A stretch of 61,659 nt of DNA, from the NCBI GenBank assembly GCA_041920215.1, contig JAYRSJ010000025.1:1-61659 (forward strand). The letters run 5' to 3'. The stretch is from JAYRSJ01 sp041920215. GTDB lineage: Bacteria; Pseudomonadota; Gammaproteobacteria; Burkholderiales; Burkholderiaceae_C. The notes beneath the pieces are model-generated. The model did not search any database, was not told the DNA's origin, and saw only the letters and a program-made list of their open reading frames with translations. The translations under genes and the position numbers were made by a program. This document shows, piece by piece, positions 32,995 to 41,462 of the stretch (within the stretch, counting starts at the first letter, position 1; each line of letters opens with the position of its first letter).

Positions 32995-33726
32995 ATGCTT
33001 GAGCTGATCCGATCCTGCGACCGCGGCCTGGCCGATCACGGCTGGCTGAAGTCCTTCCACAGCTTCTCCTTCGCCGACTACTACAACCCCAAGCGCATGG
33101 GCTTCGGGCCGCTGCGGGTGATCAACGAGGATCGCATCGCGCCGGGCACCGGTTTCGGCACCCACGGCCATCGCGATATGGAGATCATCAGCTATGTGCT
33201 GGCCGGCGAACTGGCGCACAAGGACAGCATGGGGAATGGCCACGCTGGCGGCAGCCATGCTGGCGTGATCCGTCCTGGCGATGTGCAGCGCATGAGCGCC
33301 GGCACCGGGGTGATGCACAGCGAGTTCAACAACGCGCCCAAGCAGGAGACCCATTTCCTGCAGATCTGGATCGAGCCCGATCAGCGCGGCGTGGCCCCCG
33401 GCTACGAGCAGCGCCGCTTCGAGGCGGTCGACAAGCGCGGCCGCCTGCGCCTGATCGCCGCGCCGATGGCCGAGGCGTCGGCCCTGGGCGCGGTGGGCAT
33501 CCATGCCGATGCGCGGCTGCATGCCGGCCTGTTCGACGGGACCGAGGCGGCCGAGCTGGCGCTGGCCCCGGACCGCCTGGCCTATGTGCATCTGGTGCGC
33601 GGCACGCTGACGGTCAATGGCCAGGCCTTGCAGGGGGGCGATGCGCTGCAACTCAGCGGCGAGCCCCTGCTGCGACTGGGCGAGGGGCGGGACGCCGAGG
33701 TGCTGGTCTTCGATCTCCCGCAGTAA
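32995..33726 (+). CDS. Pirin family protein (YhaK-like)
   Basis: 243 residues, bicupin. The N-terminal cupin holds the metal-site pattern THGHRDMEI and later MHSEFNN (His57, His59, His101, Glu103 type). The opening (MLELIRSCDRGLADHGWLKS, then FHSFSFADYYNP) is typical of bacterial pirins. Some relatives act as quercetinases or redox sensors. The conserved divergent LysR gene suggests induction by a small molecule. Cytosolic, since no signal is seen. Confidence 0.9.
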   Translation: MLELIRSCDRGLADHGWLKSFHSFSFADYYNPKRMGFGPLRVINEDRIAPGTGFGTHGHRDMEIISYVLAGELAHKDSMGNGHAGGSHAGVIRPGDVQRMSAGTGVMHSEFNNAPKQETHFLQIWIEPDQRGVAPGYEQRRFEAVDKRGRLRLIAAPMAEASALGAVGIHADARLHAGLFDGTEAAELALAPDRLAYVHLVRGTLTVNGQALQGGDALQLSGEPLLRLGEGRDAEVLVFDLPQ

Positions 33727-33748
33727 GGCAGGGGCTAGACTCGCAGGC

Positions 33749-34468
33749 ATGAAGAGCTTCTTCAATGCCCTGACCTTTCTGCCGGCGCTGGACTGGCTGG
33801 CCCTGCTGCTGTTCTTTGGTGCCTGGGTCGGCTATGCCCAGTTCGCCCGGCGTCAGGCGGTCGCCAAGGGCTCGCTGCTGGCGGCCACCAACCGCGAGCG
33901 CTGGCGCTGGATGCTGCAGGTGACGCACCGCGAGGTGCGGGTGATCGACGGGGTGGTGGTGCAGAACCTCTCGACCAGCCCCTCCTTCTTCGCCTCGACC
34001 ACCATCCTGATCATCGGCGGCCTGCTGGCCGCGCTGGGTGCCAGCGACCAGGCCAGCGAGCTGGTGCGCGAGATTCCCTTCGCGGCCCGCACCACCACCC
34101 TGGTCTTCGATCTGAAGCTGGTGCTGCTGGCGGCGATCTTCGTCTACGCCTTCTTCCGCTTCACCTGGAGCATGCGGCAGTACACCTTCGGGGCGCTGCT
34201 GGTGGCCTCGGCGCCCGAGGCCGAGCAGTTCGAGCGCCAGGGCCTGTCGCGCGAGGCTTTCGCCGACCGCGCCGGCCGTGTCGTGGGCCTGGCGGCCGAG
34301 ACCTTCAATGACGGGCTGCGGGCCTACTACATGTCGTTTGCCGCGATCGCCTGGTTCTTCTCTCCCTGGGCCTTCATGGGGGCCACGCTGGGCGTGATCT
34401 ACATCCTCTACCAGCGCGAGTTTCGTTCCGACGTGCTGGCGGTGCTGCAGCAGGAGGCGCCGCACTGA
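33749..34468 (+). CDS. DUF599-family membrane protein
   Basis: 239 residues starting at the ATG 33749, 22 bases after the pirin stop. Four predicted membrane helices (about 8-28, 68-92, 115-137, 190-222) with RERWRWMLQVTHREVRVIDG in a cytoplasmic loop. It matches the DUF599 family, whose function is unknown. The close spacing suggests cotranscription with pirin. Confidence 0.8.
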   Translation: MKSFFNALTFLPALDWLALLLFFGAWVGYAQFARRQAVAKGSLLAATNRERWRWMLQVTHREVRVIDGVVVQNLSTSPSFFASTTILIIGGLLAALGASDQASELVREIPFAARTTTLVFDLKLVLLAAIFVYAFFRFTWSMRQYTFGALLVASAPEAEQFERQGLSREAFADRAGRVVGLAAETFNDGLRAYYMSFAAIAWFFSPWAFMGATLGVIYILYQREFRSDVLAVLQQEAPH

Positions 34469-34612
34469 GCGCCTGACCGTTCGTCCGGTCTGCGTAGCGC
34501 GGCACGGGGCTCGCCTGCGCCCCGGAAAGGCGTCGTTATCGAGTGATCGAGGCAAGCCGCGGCATAGCACAGTGCTGGCTGTTCACCCAGACCGATGTTG
34601 TCAGGAATTCTT

Positions 34613-36169
34613 ATGCAGTGGCTCAGAAGTATCACCATCACCCGAACCTTGTATCTGGTGTGCACGCTGGTGGCGGCGGTCTTGCTGCTGGTGTCGTTTC
34701 AGGCGGTGCGCGATCTGCGGGGCGCGGCCTTGAGCGCCCGGCAGATCGAGACGACGCGCACGCCCCAACTGGGTCGCGCCGATCAGGCGGAGCTCTCGGT
34801 GACGCGCGCCTCGCTGCTGCTGCGCCATGCGATGCTGGCGCGCACGCCTCAGGAGCGCAACACGGCGCTGCAGGAAATGAAAGACCGGGCCGCTGCGCTC
34901 GATCAGACGCTGCAGCTCTACGAGAGCCATGTTTCGTCCGAGGGCGGCCGGGCGGTGTACCGTGCTGTTCCTGATCTGGCCCGCCGGTTCAAGGACCTGG
35001 CGATCGAATGTGTACGGCTCATCGAGGCCGGCGATCAGGCTCTTGCCTTTGCCTTCCTGGCGGATCAGCTCGTGCCTGTGCGCAATCAGTTGCTGCAGGC
35101 GCTCTCCGAGATCAAGAAATACGAAGGACAGCGCCTGGACGCCGAGGTGCTGGCGATCTCCGACCGCCTTGATCGCACGCTCTATGTGGTGATGGGCAGC
35201 GGACTGCTGGTCGTTGTCGGGTTGTTCGGCACCTGCATGCTGGTGGGGGCGACGCTCAGGGGGCGGGCCGCGCGTGCCGCCAAGGTGGTGGAGCGGGTGA
35301 AGAACTTCGATCTTAGGCATGAGGTCGTCGACCGTCGCAATGACGAGTTCAGCGGACTGATGGCGTCCATGAACGAGATGCAGGACGCGCTGGCGGATGT
35401 GGTGAACCGGGTGCGGGCGAACGCCGATCAGGTGGCCAGGGCCAGCAGCGAAATTTCCCAGGGCAATCAGGATCTGAGCGCACGGACCGAGCAGCAGGCC
35501 AGCAATCTCCAGAACACGGCTTCGACGATGGACGAACTGGGTGCCACGGTTCGCCAGAATGCGGACGGTGCCCGCCAGGCCAACAGCCTGGCCCAGGGGG
35601 CCAGCGGCGTGGCACAACGCGGGGGGCAGGTGGTCGCTCAGGTGGTGCAGACCATGGGGGCGATCAGCAGCAGTTCCAGGAAGATCGGCGACATCATCGG
35701 CGTCATCGACAGCATTGCCTTCCAGACCAATATCCTTGCGCTGAACGCTGCCGTTGAGGCTGCGCGTGCGGGCGAGTCGGGCAGGGGCTTCGCGGTGGTG
35801 GCCAGCGAGGTCCGGCAGCTGGCTCAGCGCAGTGCCGAGGCCGCACGCGAAATCAAGCAGCTCATCAGCGCGAGTCTGGACAAAGTGGATCTGGGCGCAT
35901 CGCAGGCCGATGTGGCGGGCAAGACCATGGTCGAGGTGGTCGATGCGATTCGCAAGGTGACGGAGCTGGTCGGGGAGATCGCCCACGCCAGCCATGAGCA
36001 GGCCGAGGGCGTGCAACTGGCCGCCCGTGCCATCACCGAGATGGATCGTGGCACGCAGCAAAACGCGGCGTTGGTCGAACAGTCAGCGGCCGCGGCGGAA
36101 AGCCTGAAGCATCAGGCGCAGTCGCTGGTGGCGGCGGTGGCCGCGTTCAAGGTCGAGGATCCGGTCTGA
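34613..36169 (+). CDS. Methyl-accepting chemotaxis protein
   Basis: 518 residues from the ATG at 34613 (AGGA 7 bases upstream; an ATG at 34595 is also in frame). One membrane helix at about 8-30, a four-helix-bundle-like periplasmic domain, a second helix at about 190-212, HAMP, then the MA signalling domain with the hairpin tip region (IDSIAFQTNILALNAAVEAA, ARAGESGRGFAVVASEVRQL). The C-terminus (KVEDPV) lacks the CheR-tethering pentapeptide, so it is probably a low-abundance-type receptor. No che genes adjoin. Confidence 0.93.
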   Translation: MQWLRSITITRTLYLVCTLVAAVLLLVSFQAVRDLRGAALSARQIETTRTPQLGRADQAELSVTRASLLLRHAMLARTPQERNTALQEMKDRAAALDQTLQLYESHVSSEGGRAVYRAVPDLARRFKDLAIECVRLIEAGDQALAFAFLADQLVPVRNQLLQALSEIKKYEGQRLDAEVLAISDRLDRTLYVVMGSGLLVVVGLFGTCMLVGATLRGRAARAAKVVERVKNFDLRHEVVDRRNDEFSGLMASMNEMQDALADVVNRVRANADQVARASSEISQGNQDLSARTEQQASNLQNTASTMDELGATVRQNADGARQANSLAQGASGVAQRGGQVVAQVVQTMGAISSSSRKIGDIIGVIDSIAFQTNILALNAAVEAARAGESGRGFAVVASEVRQLAQRSAEAAREIKQLISASLDKVDLGASQADVAGKTMVEVVDAIRKVTELVGEIAHASHEQAEGVQLAARAITEMDRGTQQNAALVEQSAAAAESLKHQAQSLVAAVAAFKVEDPV

Positions 36170-36211
36170 GCGCGCCACCGCGCAGGCCTGGGCAGGCCGC
36201 CAGCCTGTGCC

Positions 36212-36979
36212 CTACTTCAGCCCGCCGCTGAGGAACTGCTGCAGGCGCTGGCTCTGCGGCTTGCTGAGCACCTCGCGCGGATGGCCTTCTTCCTCGACCC
36301 GGCCCTGGTGCAGGAACATCGTGTGGCTGGAGACCTCGCGGGCAAAGCCCATCTCATGGGTCACGACGATCATCGTGCGGCCCTCGGCGGCCAGATCGCG
36401 CATCACCTTCAGCACCTCGCCAACCAGCTCAGGGTCCAGCGCCGAGGTGGGCTCGTCGAACAGCATCACCTCGGGTTCGACCGCAAGCGCGCGGGCGATC
36501 GCGACGCGCTGCTGCTCGCCGCCGCTGAGCTGGGCCGGATAGACGTCCTTGCGATGCGCGACCCCCACCCGGGCCAGCAGGGACTCGGCCTTCGCGATGG
36601 CCTCGGCCTTGGGCAGGCCCAGCACATGGACCGGCGCCTCGATCACGTTCTCCAGCACCGTGCGGTGGCCCCAGAGGTTGAAGTTCTGGAACACCATCGC
36701 CAGGCGCGAACGCCAGTGCTGCAGCTGCTTGGCATCGGCGGCCTTGAGGCTGCCGTCGCGGTCGCGCACCAGCCGGAGCTCCTCGCCGGCCAGCGAGAAG
36801 CGCCCCTCCCAGGGCTGTTCCAGCAGGTTGATGCAGCGCAGGAAGGTGCTCTTGCCCGAGCCGCTGGAGCCGATCAGCGTGATCACATCGCCCTTGTTGG
36901 CGGACAGGGACACGCCCTTGAGCACCTCGCGCTCACCGTAGCGCTTGTGCAGGTTCTCGACTTTCAGACTTGCCGACAT
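36212..36979 (-). CDS. aotP: Basic amino-acid ABC transporter ATP-binding protein (AotP/HisP-like)
   Basis: 255 residues. Walker A GSSGSGKST, Q-loop FQNFNLWGHRTV, signature LSGGEQQR, Walker B VMLFDEPTSALDP and switch His in THEMGFA. The FNLW Q-loop and overall length fit the arginine/histidine (HisP/AotP) subgroup. It is the last gene of a five-gene operon whose order J-Q-M-O-P equals the Pseudomonas aotJQMOP arginine/ornithine system. Confidence 0.88.
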   Translation of the reverse strand: MSASLKVENLHKRYGEREVLKGVSLSANKGDVITLIGSSGSGKSTFLRCINLLEQPWEGRFSLAGEELRLVRDRDGSLKAADAKQLQHWRSRLAMVFQNFNLWGHRTVLENVIEAPVHVLGLPKAEAIAKAESLLARVGVAHRKDVYPAQLSGGEQQRVAIARALAVEPEVMLFDEPTSALDPELVGEVLKVMRDLAAEGRTMIVVTHEMGFAREVSSHTMFLHQGRVEEEGHPREVLSKPQSQRLQQFLSGGLK

Positions 36980-37041
36980 CGTGGGGTTCTTCTTCCGGGC
37001 TGCTGGATTCGTTGTTTCTTGCTTGCGGCGGTCTGGCGCCC

Positions 37042-38163
37042 TCAGTCGCCCAGCAGCTTGCCGCTGCGCAGGGCCTGGGTGCCGGCCACCTTGGCCACCT
37101 TCATGCCCGCATGGGCCCAGCGGACCTGCTCGCGAGCGTAGAGCAGGCCGTCGACCGGGCTCTTCAGCTCGCTGACGGCATTCGTCAGCGGCTCAATCAC
37201 ATGGGCCACCACATCGCCGGCGGCCAGCATCTCGCCGGGCTGGCGCAAAAAGGTCAGCAGGCCGCCGTGCTCGGCCTTGATCGGCATCGAACCGGCCAGC
37301 GGCCGCGCATCGCCCACGGCCTCGGGCGGCTGCGGTGCGCTGCCGCTGATCAGACCGCGGAAGGCGAGGAAGTCGAGGATGCGCTGGGCATCGGCCGCCG
37401 CGGCCTCGTGCTCGACATCGGCCTGGCCGCGCAGCTCCACCGTGACCGCCAGGCAGGCCTGGGGCACGGGGAAGCGCTCGCCGAAGCGGCGCCTGAGCAT
37501 CCACCAGGGCTGGGAGCAGGCCTCGTCGAAGGGCTGGTCGCCGGAGTCCTGGGCCAGCAGGGTGACGCGGGCGCCCAGAAAGCGTGCCAGCGGCTCGCAT
37601 GCGGGCCAGCAGGGTGTCTCGGTATAGAGATGCAGCGCGGCCTGGGCGTCGCAGTGCAGGTCCAGCACGATGTCGGCGTCGATCGCCAGCGCCAACAGGC
37701 TGCGGCGCAGCGACTGCAGCTCGCTGTCGCAGGCCTGGGCCTGCACCGCGTCGCGCAGCGCGGCGCGTATCAGGCGCACATTGGCGGCCGCGTCGCCGCC
37801 CAGCTGGGGCTCGACGCGGGCCGCGATCTTGTCGGCCAGGGCCGGGTAGTGGCGGTTGAAGTTCTCGCCGCTGGTCGCCTCGAAGCGGCCCAGATGGCCA
37901 TGCAGCAGGAATTGCGACAGACCGATCGGGTTGGCCATAGGCACCAGCACGATCTCGCCGGTGATGCGGCCGGCGGCCTCCAGCGCATCGAGCTTGTTGC
38001 GCAGATGGTGGGCCACCAACATGCCGGGCAGCTCGTCGGCGTGCAGCGAGGCCTGGATATAGCATTTGCCGCCAACAAGGCCGGGCTGGCCATAGTGCAG
38101 GGACAGCAGCTGTCGCTGGGTGCCTGGCGTGGCGGCTTGCAGGGTGTGGTGAATCGCTTGCAT
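37042..38163 (-). CDS. aotO: Succinylglutamate desuccinylase/aspartoacylase-family protein (AotO-like)
   Basis: 373 residues of the M14-related AstE/aspartoacylase family. Zinc-ligand pattern: His and Glu in QASLHADELPG, and a second His in VLDLHCDAQA. A C-terminal biotinyl-like beta region (EHGGLLTFLRQPGEMLAAG) resembles longer family members. It lies between the permease and ATPase genes, as aotO does in Pseudomonas; its role in transport is unknown, and it may deacylate an imported amino-acid derivative (inference). Confidence 0.8.
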   Translation of the reverse strand: MQAIHHTLQAATPGTQRQLLSLHYGQPGLVGGKCYIQASLHADELPGMLVAHHLRNKLDALEAAGRITGEIVLVPMANPIGLSQFLLHGHLGRFEATSGENFNRHYPALADKIAARVEPQLGGDAAANVRLIRAALRDAVQAQACDSELQSLRRSLLALAIDADIVLDLHCDAQAALHLYTETPCWPACEPLARFLGARVTLLAQDSGDQPFDEACSQPWWMLRRRFGERFPVPQACLAVTVELRGQADVEHEAAAADAQRILDFLAFRGLISGSAPQPPEAVGDARPLAGSMPIKAEHGGLLTFLRQPGEMLAAGDVVAHVIEPLTNAVSELKSPVDGLLYAREQVRWAHAGMKVAKVAGTQALRSGKLLGD

Positions 38164-38176
38164 GAGGGGATGAAGT

Positions 38177-38863
38177 TCAGCGCGGCATCAGCGGCTTGAG
38201 CCAGCGGGCTTCGGCCTTGTGGAACAGGCCGACCAGGGCCAGCGTCATCAGGAAGTAGAACACCGCCGCGGTGATGAAGGCCTCGAAGGGCAGGTAGTAG
38301 GTGGAGTTGACCTGGCGCGCGGCGCCGGTCAGGTCCAGGATGGTGACGATGCTGGCCAGCGAGGTGCCGTGCAGCATGAAGATGGCCTCGTTGCTGTAGG
38401 CCGGCAGCGCGCGGCGCAGCGCGCTGGGCAGCACGATGCGGCGCAGCATCACCCAGCGGCTCATGCCCAGCGACTTGGCCGCCTCGATCTCGCCGTCGGG
38501 CAGGGCGCGTATGCTGCCGGCGATGATCTCCACCGTGTAGGCACAGGTGTTCAGCACAAAGGTCAGGCAGGCGCAGAACCAGGCCGAGCTGAGCCAGGGC
38601 CATAGCGCGCTCTGCTGCACCCACTCGAACTGGGCCAGGCCGTAATAGATCAGGAAGAGCTGCACCAGCATCGGGGTGCCGCGGAAGAAATAGGTGTAGA
38701 GCCAGACCGGGCGCGAGGCCCAGGGCGAGGGCATGCTGCGCAGCACCGCCAGCGGAATGGCCAGCGCCAGGCCGATCAGCAGCGAGATCGCCAGCAACTG
38801 GGCCGTCGCCCAGGCACCTTCCAGGTAGAGCGGGAAATTCTCGACGACCGCTTCGAAGTTCAC
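38177..38863 (-). CDS. aotM: Amino-acid ABC transporter permease (AotM/HisM-like)
   Basis: 228 residues with five membrane helices and the EAA loop (EIEAAKSLGMSRWVMLRRIV) contacting the ATPase. RGTPMLVQLFLIYYG is the common polar-amino-acid permease motif. Start codon is GTG at 38863, overlapping the preceding stop (GTGA). Confidence 0.88.
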   Translation of the reverse strand: MNFEAVVENFPLYLEGAWATAQLLAISLLIGLALAIPLAVLRSMPSPWASRPVWLYTYFFRGTPMLVQLFLIYYGLAQFEWVQQSALWPWLSSAWFCACLTFVLNTCAYTVEIIAGSIRALPDGEIEAAKSLGMSRWVMLRRIVLPSALRRALPAYSNEAIFMLHGTSLASIVTILDLTGAARQVNSTYYLPFEAFITAAVFYFLMTLALVGLFHKAEARWLKPLMPR

Positions 38864-39552
38864 AGGCTGCCCTTTCTGACGCCGACCGAGAAGCGCTTCT
38901 GCAGCCAGTCGAACAGCAGCTCGGAGACCGAGGTGAAGCCCAGATAGATCAGCGCCACCGCCGCATAGAAGACAAAGGGCTCGCGGGTGGTGCCGGCGGC
39001 CTGCGAGCCGCGGGTCATCAGATCGTGCAGGCCGATCACCGAGACGATGGCGGTACTCTTGATCAGCACCAGCCAGTTGTTCGAGAGCCCGGGCAGCGCA
39101 TGTCTGAACATCTGCGGAAAAGTGATGCGCCAGCTGATCTGCCAGGGGCTCATGCCATAGGCCAGACCGGCCTCGCGCTGGCCCGGCGGCACCGCCAGAA
39201 AGGCGCCGCGGAAGGCCTCGGTCAGGTAGGCGCCGAAGATGAAGCCTATGGTCAGCACGCCGGCCACATAGGGATCGATGTCGATGTAGTCCTCATGCCC
39301 CAGGGCCAGCGCGATCTCGTTGACCGCCACCTGGCCGCCATAGAACACCAGCAGCATCAGCACCAGATCGGGCACACCGCGTATCACCGTGGTGTAGCCA
39401 TAGGCCAGGGCCTTGGCCCAGCGCCAGCGCGAGAGCTTGGCCAGCGCGCCGAGCAGGCCCAGCGCCATCGCGACCGCCAGCGAGGCCAGTGCGACGCTGA
39501 GCGTGATCAGCGCGCCCTGCAGCAGGCTGGGCAGAAATCCGTGTAGGAACAT
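38860..39552 (-). CDS. aotQ: Amino-acid ABC transporter permease (AotQ/HisQ-like)
   Basis: 230 residues, five membrane helices, with RGVPDLVLMLLVFYGGQ and the EAA loop GQREAGLAYGMSPWQISWRI. It pairs with the following permease as the heterodimeric channel for basic amino acids. It begins downstream of a strong intercistronic stem-loop that separates it from the binding-protein gene. Confidence 0.88.
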   Translation of the reverse strand: MFLHGFLPSLLQGALITLSVALASLAVAMALGLLGALAKLSRWRWAKALAYGYTTVIRGVPDLVLMLLVFYGGQVAVNEIALALGHEDYIDIDPYVAGVLTIGFIFGAYLTEAFRGAFLAVPPGQREAGLAYGMSPWQISWRITFPQMFRHALPGLSNNWLVLIKSTAIVSVIGLHDLMTRGSQAAGTTREPFVFYAAVALIYLGFTSVSELLFDWLQKRFSVGVRKGSL

Positions 39553-39570
39553 AGGCTTGGCTTGTGGGAC

Positions 39571-39600
39571 GCCGGCCGGAGCCGCCTGGCTCCGGCCGGC
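39571..39600. promoter_or_regulatory. Intercistronic 13-bp stem-loop between aotJ and aotQ
   Basis: GCCGGCCGGAGCC (39571-39583) and GGCTCCGGCCGGC (39588-39600) pair perfectly around a 4-base loop. No T-run follows on the minus strand. It sits between the binding-protein stop and the permease start, as in other ABC operons where such hairpins protect the upstream mRNA and raise binding-protein levels. Confidence 0.7.
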
Positions 39601-39618
39601 GCAGCCGCTAGGGACTGG

Positions 39619-40413
39619 TTACTTCTTCGGCGAAATGTCGTACTCGAAGTACTGGTCGTTGAGCTTCTTGAAGGTGCCGTTGGCGCGCACCGCGGCGATC
39701 GCATCATTGAACTTCTTGCCCAGCAGCTTGGCATCGGCCTTGCGCATGCCGACGCCGGAACCGGTGCCGAAGTACTTGGGATCGTCGAAGCTCGGGCCGA
39801 TGAAGGCGAAGCCCTTGCCGGCCGGTGTCTTCAGATAGCCCTGGTCGATCGCGACCGAGTCGGCCACGGTGGCGTCGATGCGGCCGCTCTTCAGGTCCAG
39901 AAAGGCCTGGTCCTGGGTGGCGTAGCGCACGATCTCGCTCTGCTTGAACTGCTCGGCGGCGAACTTCTCGTGGATGGTGGCGCGCTGCACGCCGATTTTC
40001 TTGCCCTTCATGCCGGCGGCCGAGATGTCCAGCTTGGCATCGGCCTTGGCGGCGAAGCGGGCCGGGGTGTTGTAGTAGGGGTCCGAGAAGGCGATGGTCT
40101 TCTTGCGCTCGTCGGTGATGGACATCGAGGCGATGATGGCGTCGATCTTGCGTGCCTGCAGCGCGGGGATCAGGCCGTCGAAGTCCTGCTGCACCAGGGT
40201 GCACTCCACCTTCATCTCGGCGCACAGCGCATAGGCCAGATCGATCTCGAAGCCCTTGAGCTTGCCGTCCGCGCCCACTTCGGAGAAGGGGGGGTAGGCG
40301 CCTTCGACGCCGATGCGGACCTTCTTCCAGTCCGGGGCCTGGGCATGGGCGGTGAGGGCGGTGCCGGCGGCCAGGGCCAGTGCGGCAAGGGCGATCAGGG
40401 GACGACGTTGCAT
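39619..40413 (-). CDS. aotJ: Basic amino-acid periplasmic binding protein (AotJ/HisJ-like)
   Basis: 264 residues from the ATG at 40413, with AAGGAG about 10 bases upstream. Signal peptide ends at AHAQA. Mature SBP family 3 fold: RIGVEGAYPPFSEVGADGKL, GFEIDLAYALCAEM, ASMSITDERKKTIAFSDPYY, matching lysine/arginine/ornithine/histidine binding proteins. It is first in the aotJQMOP operon. Confidence 0.9.
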   Translation of the reverse strand: MQRRPLIALAALALAAGTALTAHAQAPDWKKVRIGVEGAYPPFSEVGADGKLKGFEIDLAYALCAEMKVECTLVQQDFDGLIPALQARKIDAIIASMSITDERKKTIAFSDPYYNTPARFAAKADAKLDISAAGMKGKKIGVQRATIHEKFAAEQFKQSEIVRYATQDQAFLDLKSGRIDATVADSVAIDQGYLKTPAGKGFAFIGPSFDDPKYFGTGSGVGMRKADAKLLGKKFNDAIAAVRANGTFKKLNDQYFEYDISPKK

Positions 40414-40493
40414 GAGGAGGGTCTCCTTGGGGGTTGAATGGGGACGGGGTCCGTGAAGCTGGCGATGATGCGACGCGGCGCGGCCCCTGGGCA

Positions 40494-41462
40494 TCAGGGT
40501 TTGAGCGCTTGCAAAAATTCTGCCACCACCGCGACCGTGCTCCGCGCATCTTCCTCCTGGGGCACATGGCCCAGGGCGGGGAAGCGGTGCAGGCGGCTGC
40601 CGGGTATGGCGTCGGCGAAGGCCTGGCCATAGGCCGGCGGTATCAGGCGGTCGCGGTCGCCCCAGAGAATCAGCGTCGGCTGGCGGATCTCGCCCAGGCG
40701 GGCCACGTATTTGCCGGGCTCCAGCTGGGCCAGGCGCTGCGCCAACGCGGCGCGGTTGCCCTCGCGCAGCGTCAGCTCGAAATAGCGGTCCACCAGCTCG
40801 GCGCGGACCTTGGCCGGGTTGCCGTAGACATTGGCAACACTTTGTTCGATCAGGCGGCGCGGCAGCAGGTACTGGCTCAGCGTGCTGAGCACCGGCATGC
40901 GCGCCAGCCGGAAACCCAGCGGCACCGACTCGGGCTTGAAATCATGGCCGCCAGCATCAACCAGCACCAGGGCCGCGACCCGCTGCGGCTGCAGCAGGGC
41001 CAGCTCCCAGGCGATCTGGCCGCCCAGCGAGTTGCCCGCCAGCACCACCGGCGGCAGCTTGAGCTGCGCCAGCAGGCTCAGCACGAAGTCGATATAGGCC
41101 TCGTCGCGGTAGTCGCCGCGCACGCTGGGCCCGGTCAGGCCGAAGCCGGGCAGGTCGAAGCTGATGACCCGGCGGGTCTTGCTCAGCTCGGCCACCCAGC
41201 CCTCCCAGGTGTGCAGGCTGGCCGAGGTGCCGTGCAGCAGCACGATGGGCTGCGGGTCGTGGCGCGGCCCCTGGTCGCGCAGATGCACGACCTGACCCTG
41301 CCAGGCCCCACCCAGCTCGACGAAGTCCGAGGGCGGCGGTGCCCAGCGCGCCACCAGGCTCTCCACGCTGCGGTCGGGCGCCTTGGTGGCCGCCACCGTG
41401 ATGGCCAGCAGCATCAGCAACAGGCCCAGCAGGCGCAGCGCCCAGGCACCCGGCGATCTCAT
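40494..41462 (-). CDS. Alpha/beta hydrolase, membrane-anchored
   Basis: 322 residues. An N-terminal hydrophobic helix (ALRLLGLLLMLLAITVAA) probably anchors it with the catalytic domain outside the cytoplasm. Canonical features: oxyanion HGTSASLHTW, nucleophile in AGNSLGGQ, Asp in LWGDRDRLIP and His in ALGHVPQEE. Substrate unknown. The start overlaps the trhO stop by 4 bases, so the two are cotranscribed. Confidence 0.88.
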   Translation of the reverse strand: MRSPGAWALRLLGLLLMLLAITVAATKAPDRSVESLVARWAPPPSDFVELGGAWQGQVVHLRDQGPRHDPQPIVLLHGTSASLHTWEGWVAELSKTRRVISFDLPGFGLTGPSVRGDYRDEAYIDFVLSLLAQLKLPPVVLAGNSLGGQIAWELALLQPQRVAALVLVDAGGHDFKPESVPLGFRLARMPVLSTLSQYLLPRRLIEQSVANVYGNPAKVRAELVDRYFELTLREGNRAALAQRLAQLEPGKYVARLGEIRQPTLILWGDRDRLIPPAYGQAFADAIPGSRLHRFPALGHVPQEEDARSTVAVVAEFLQALKP

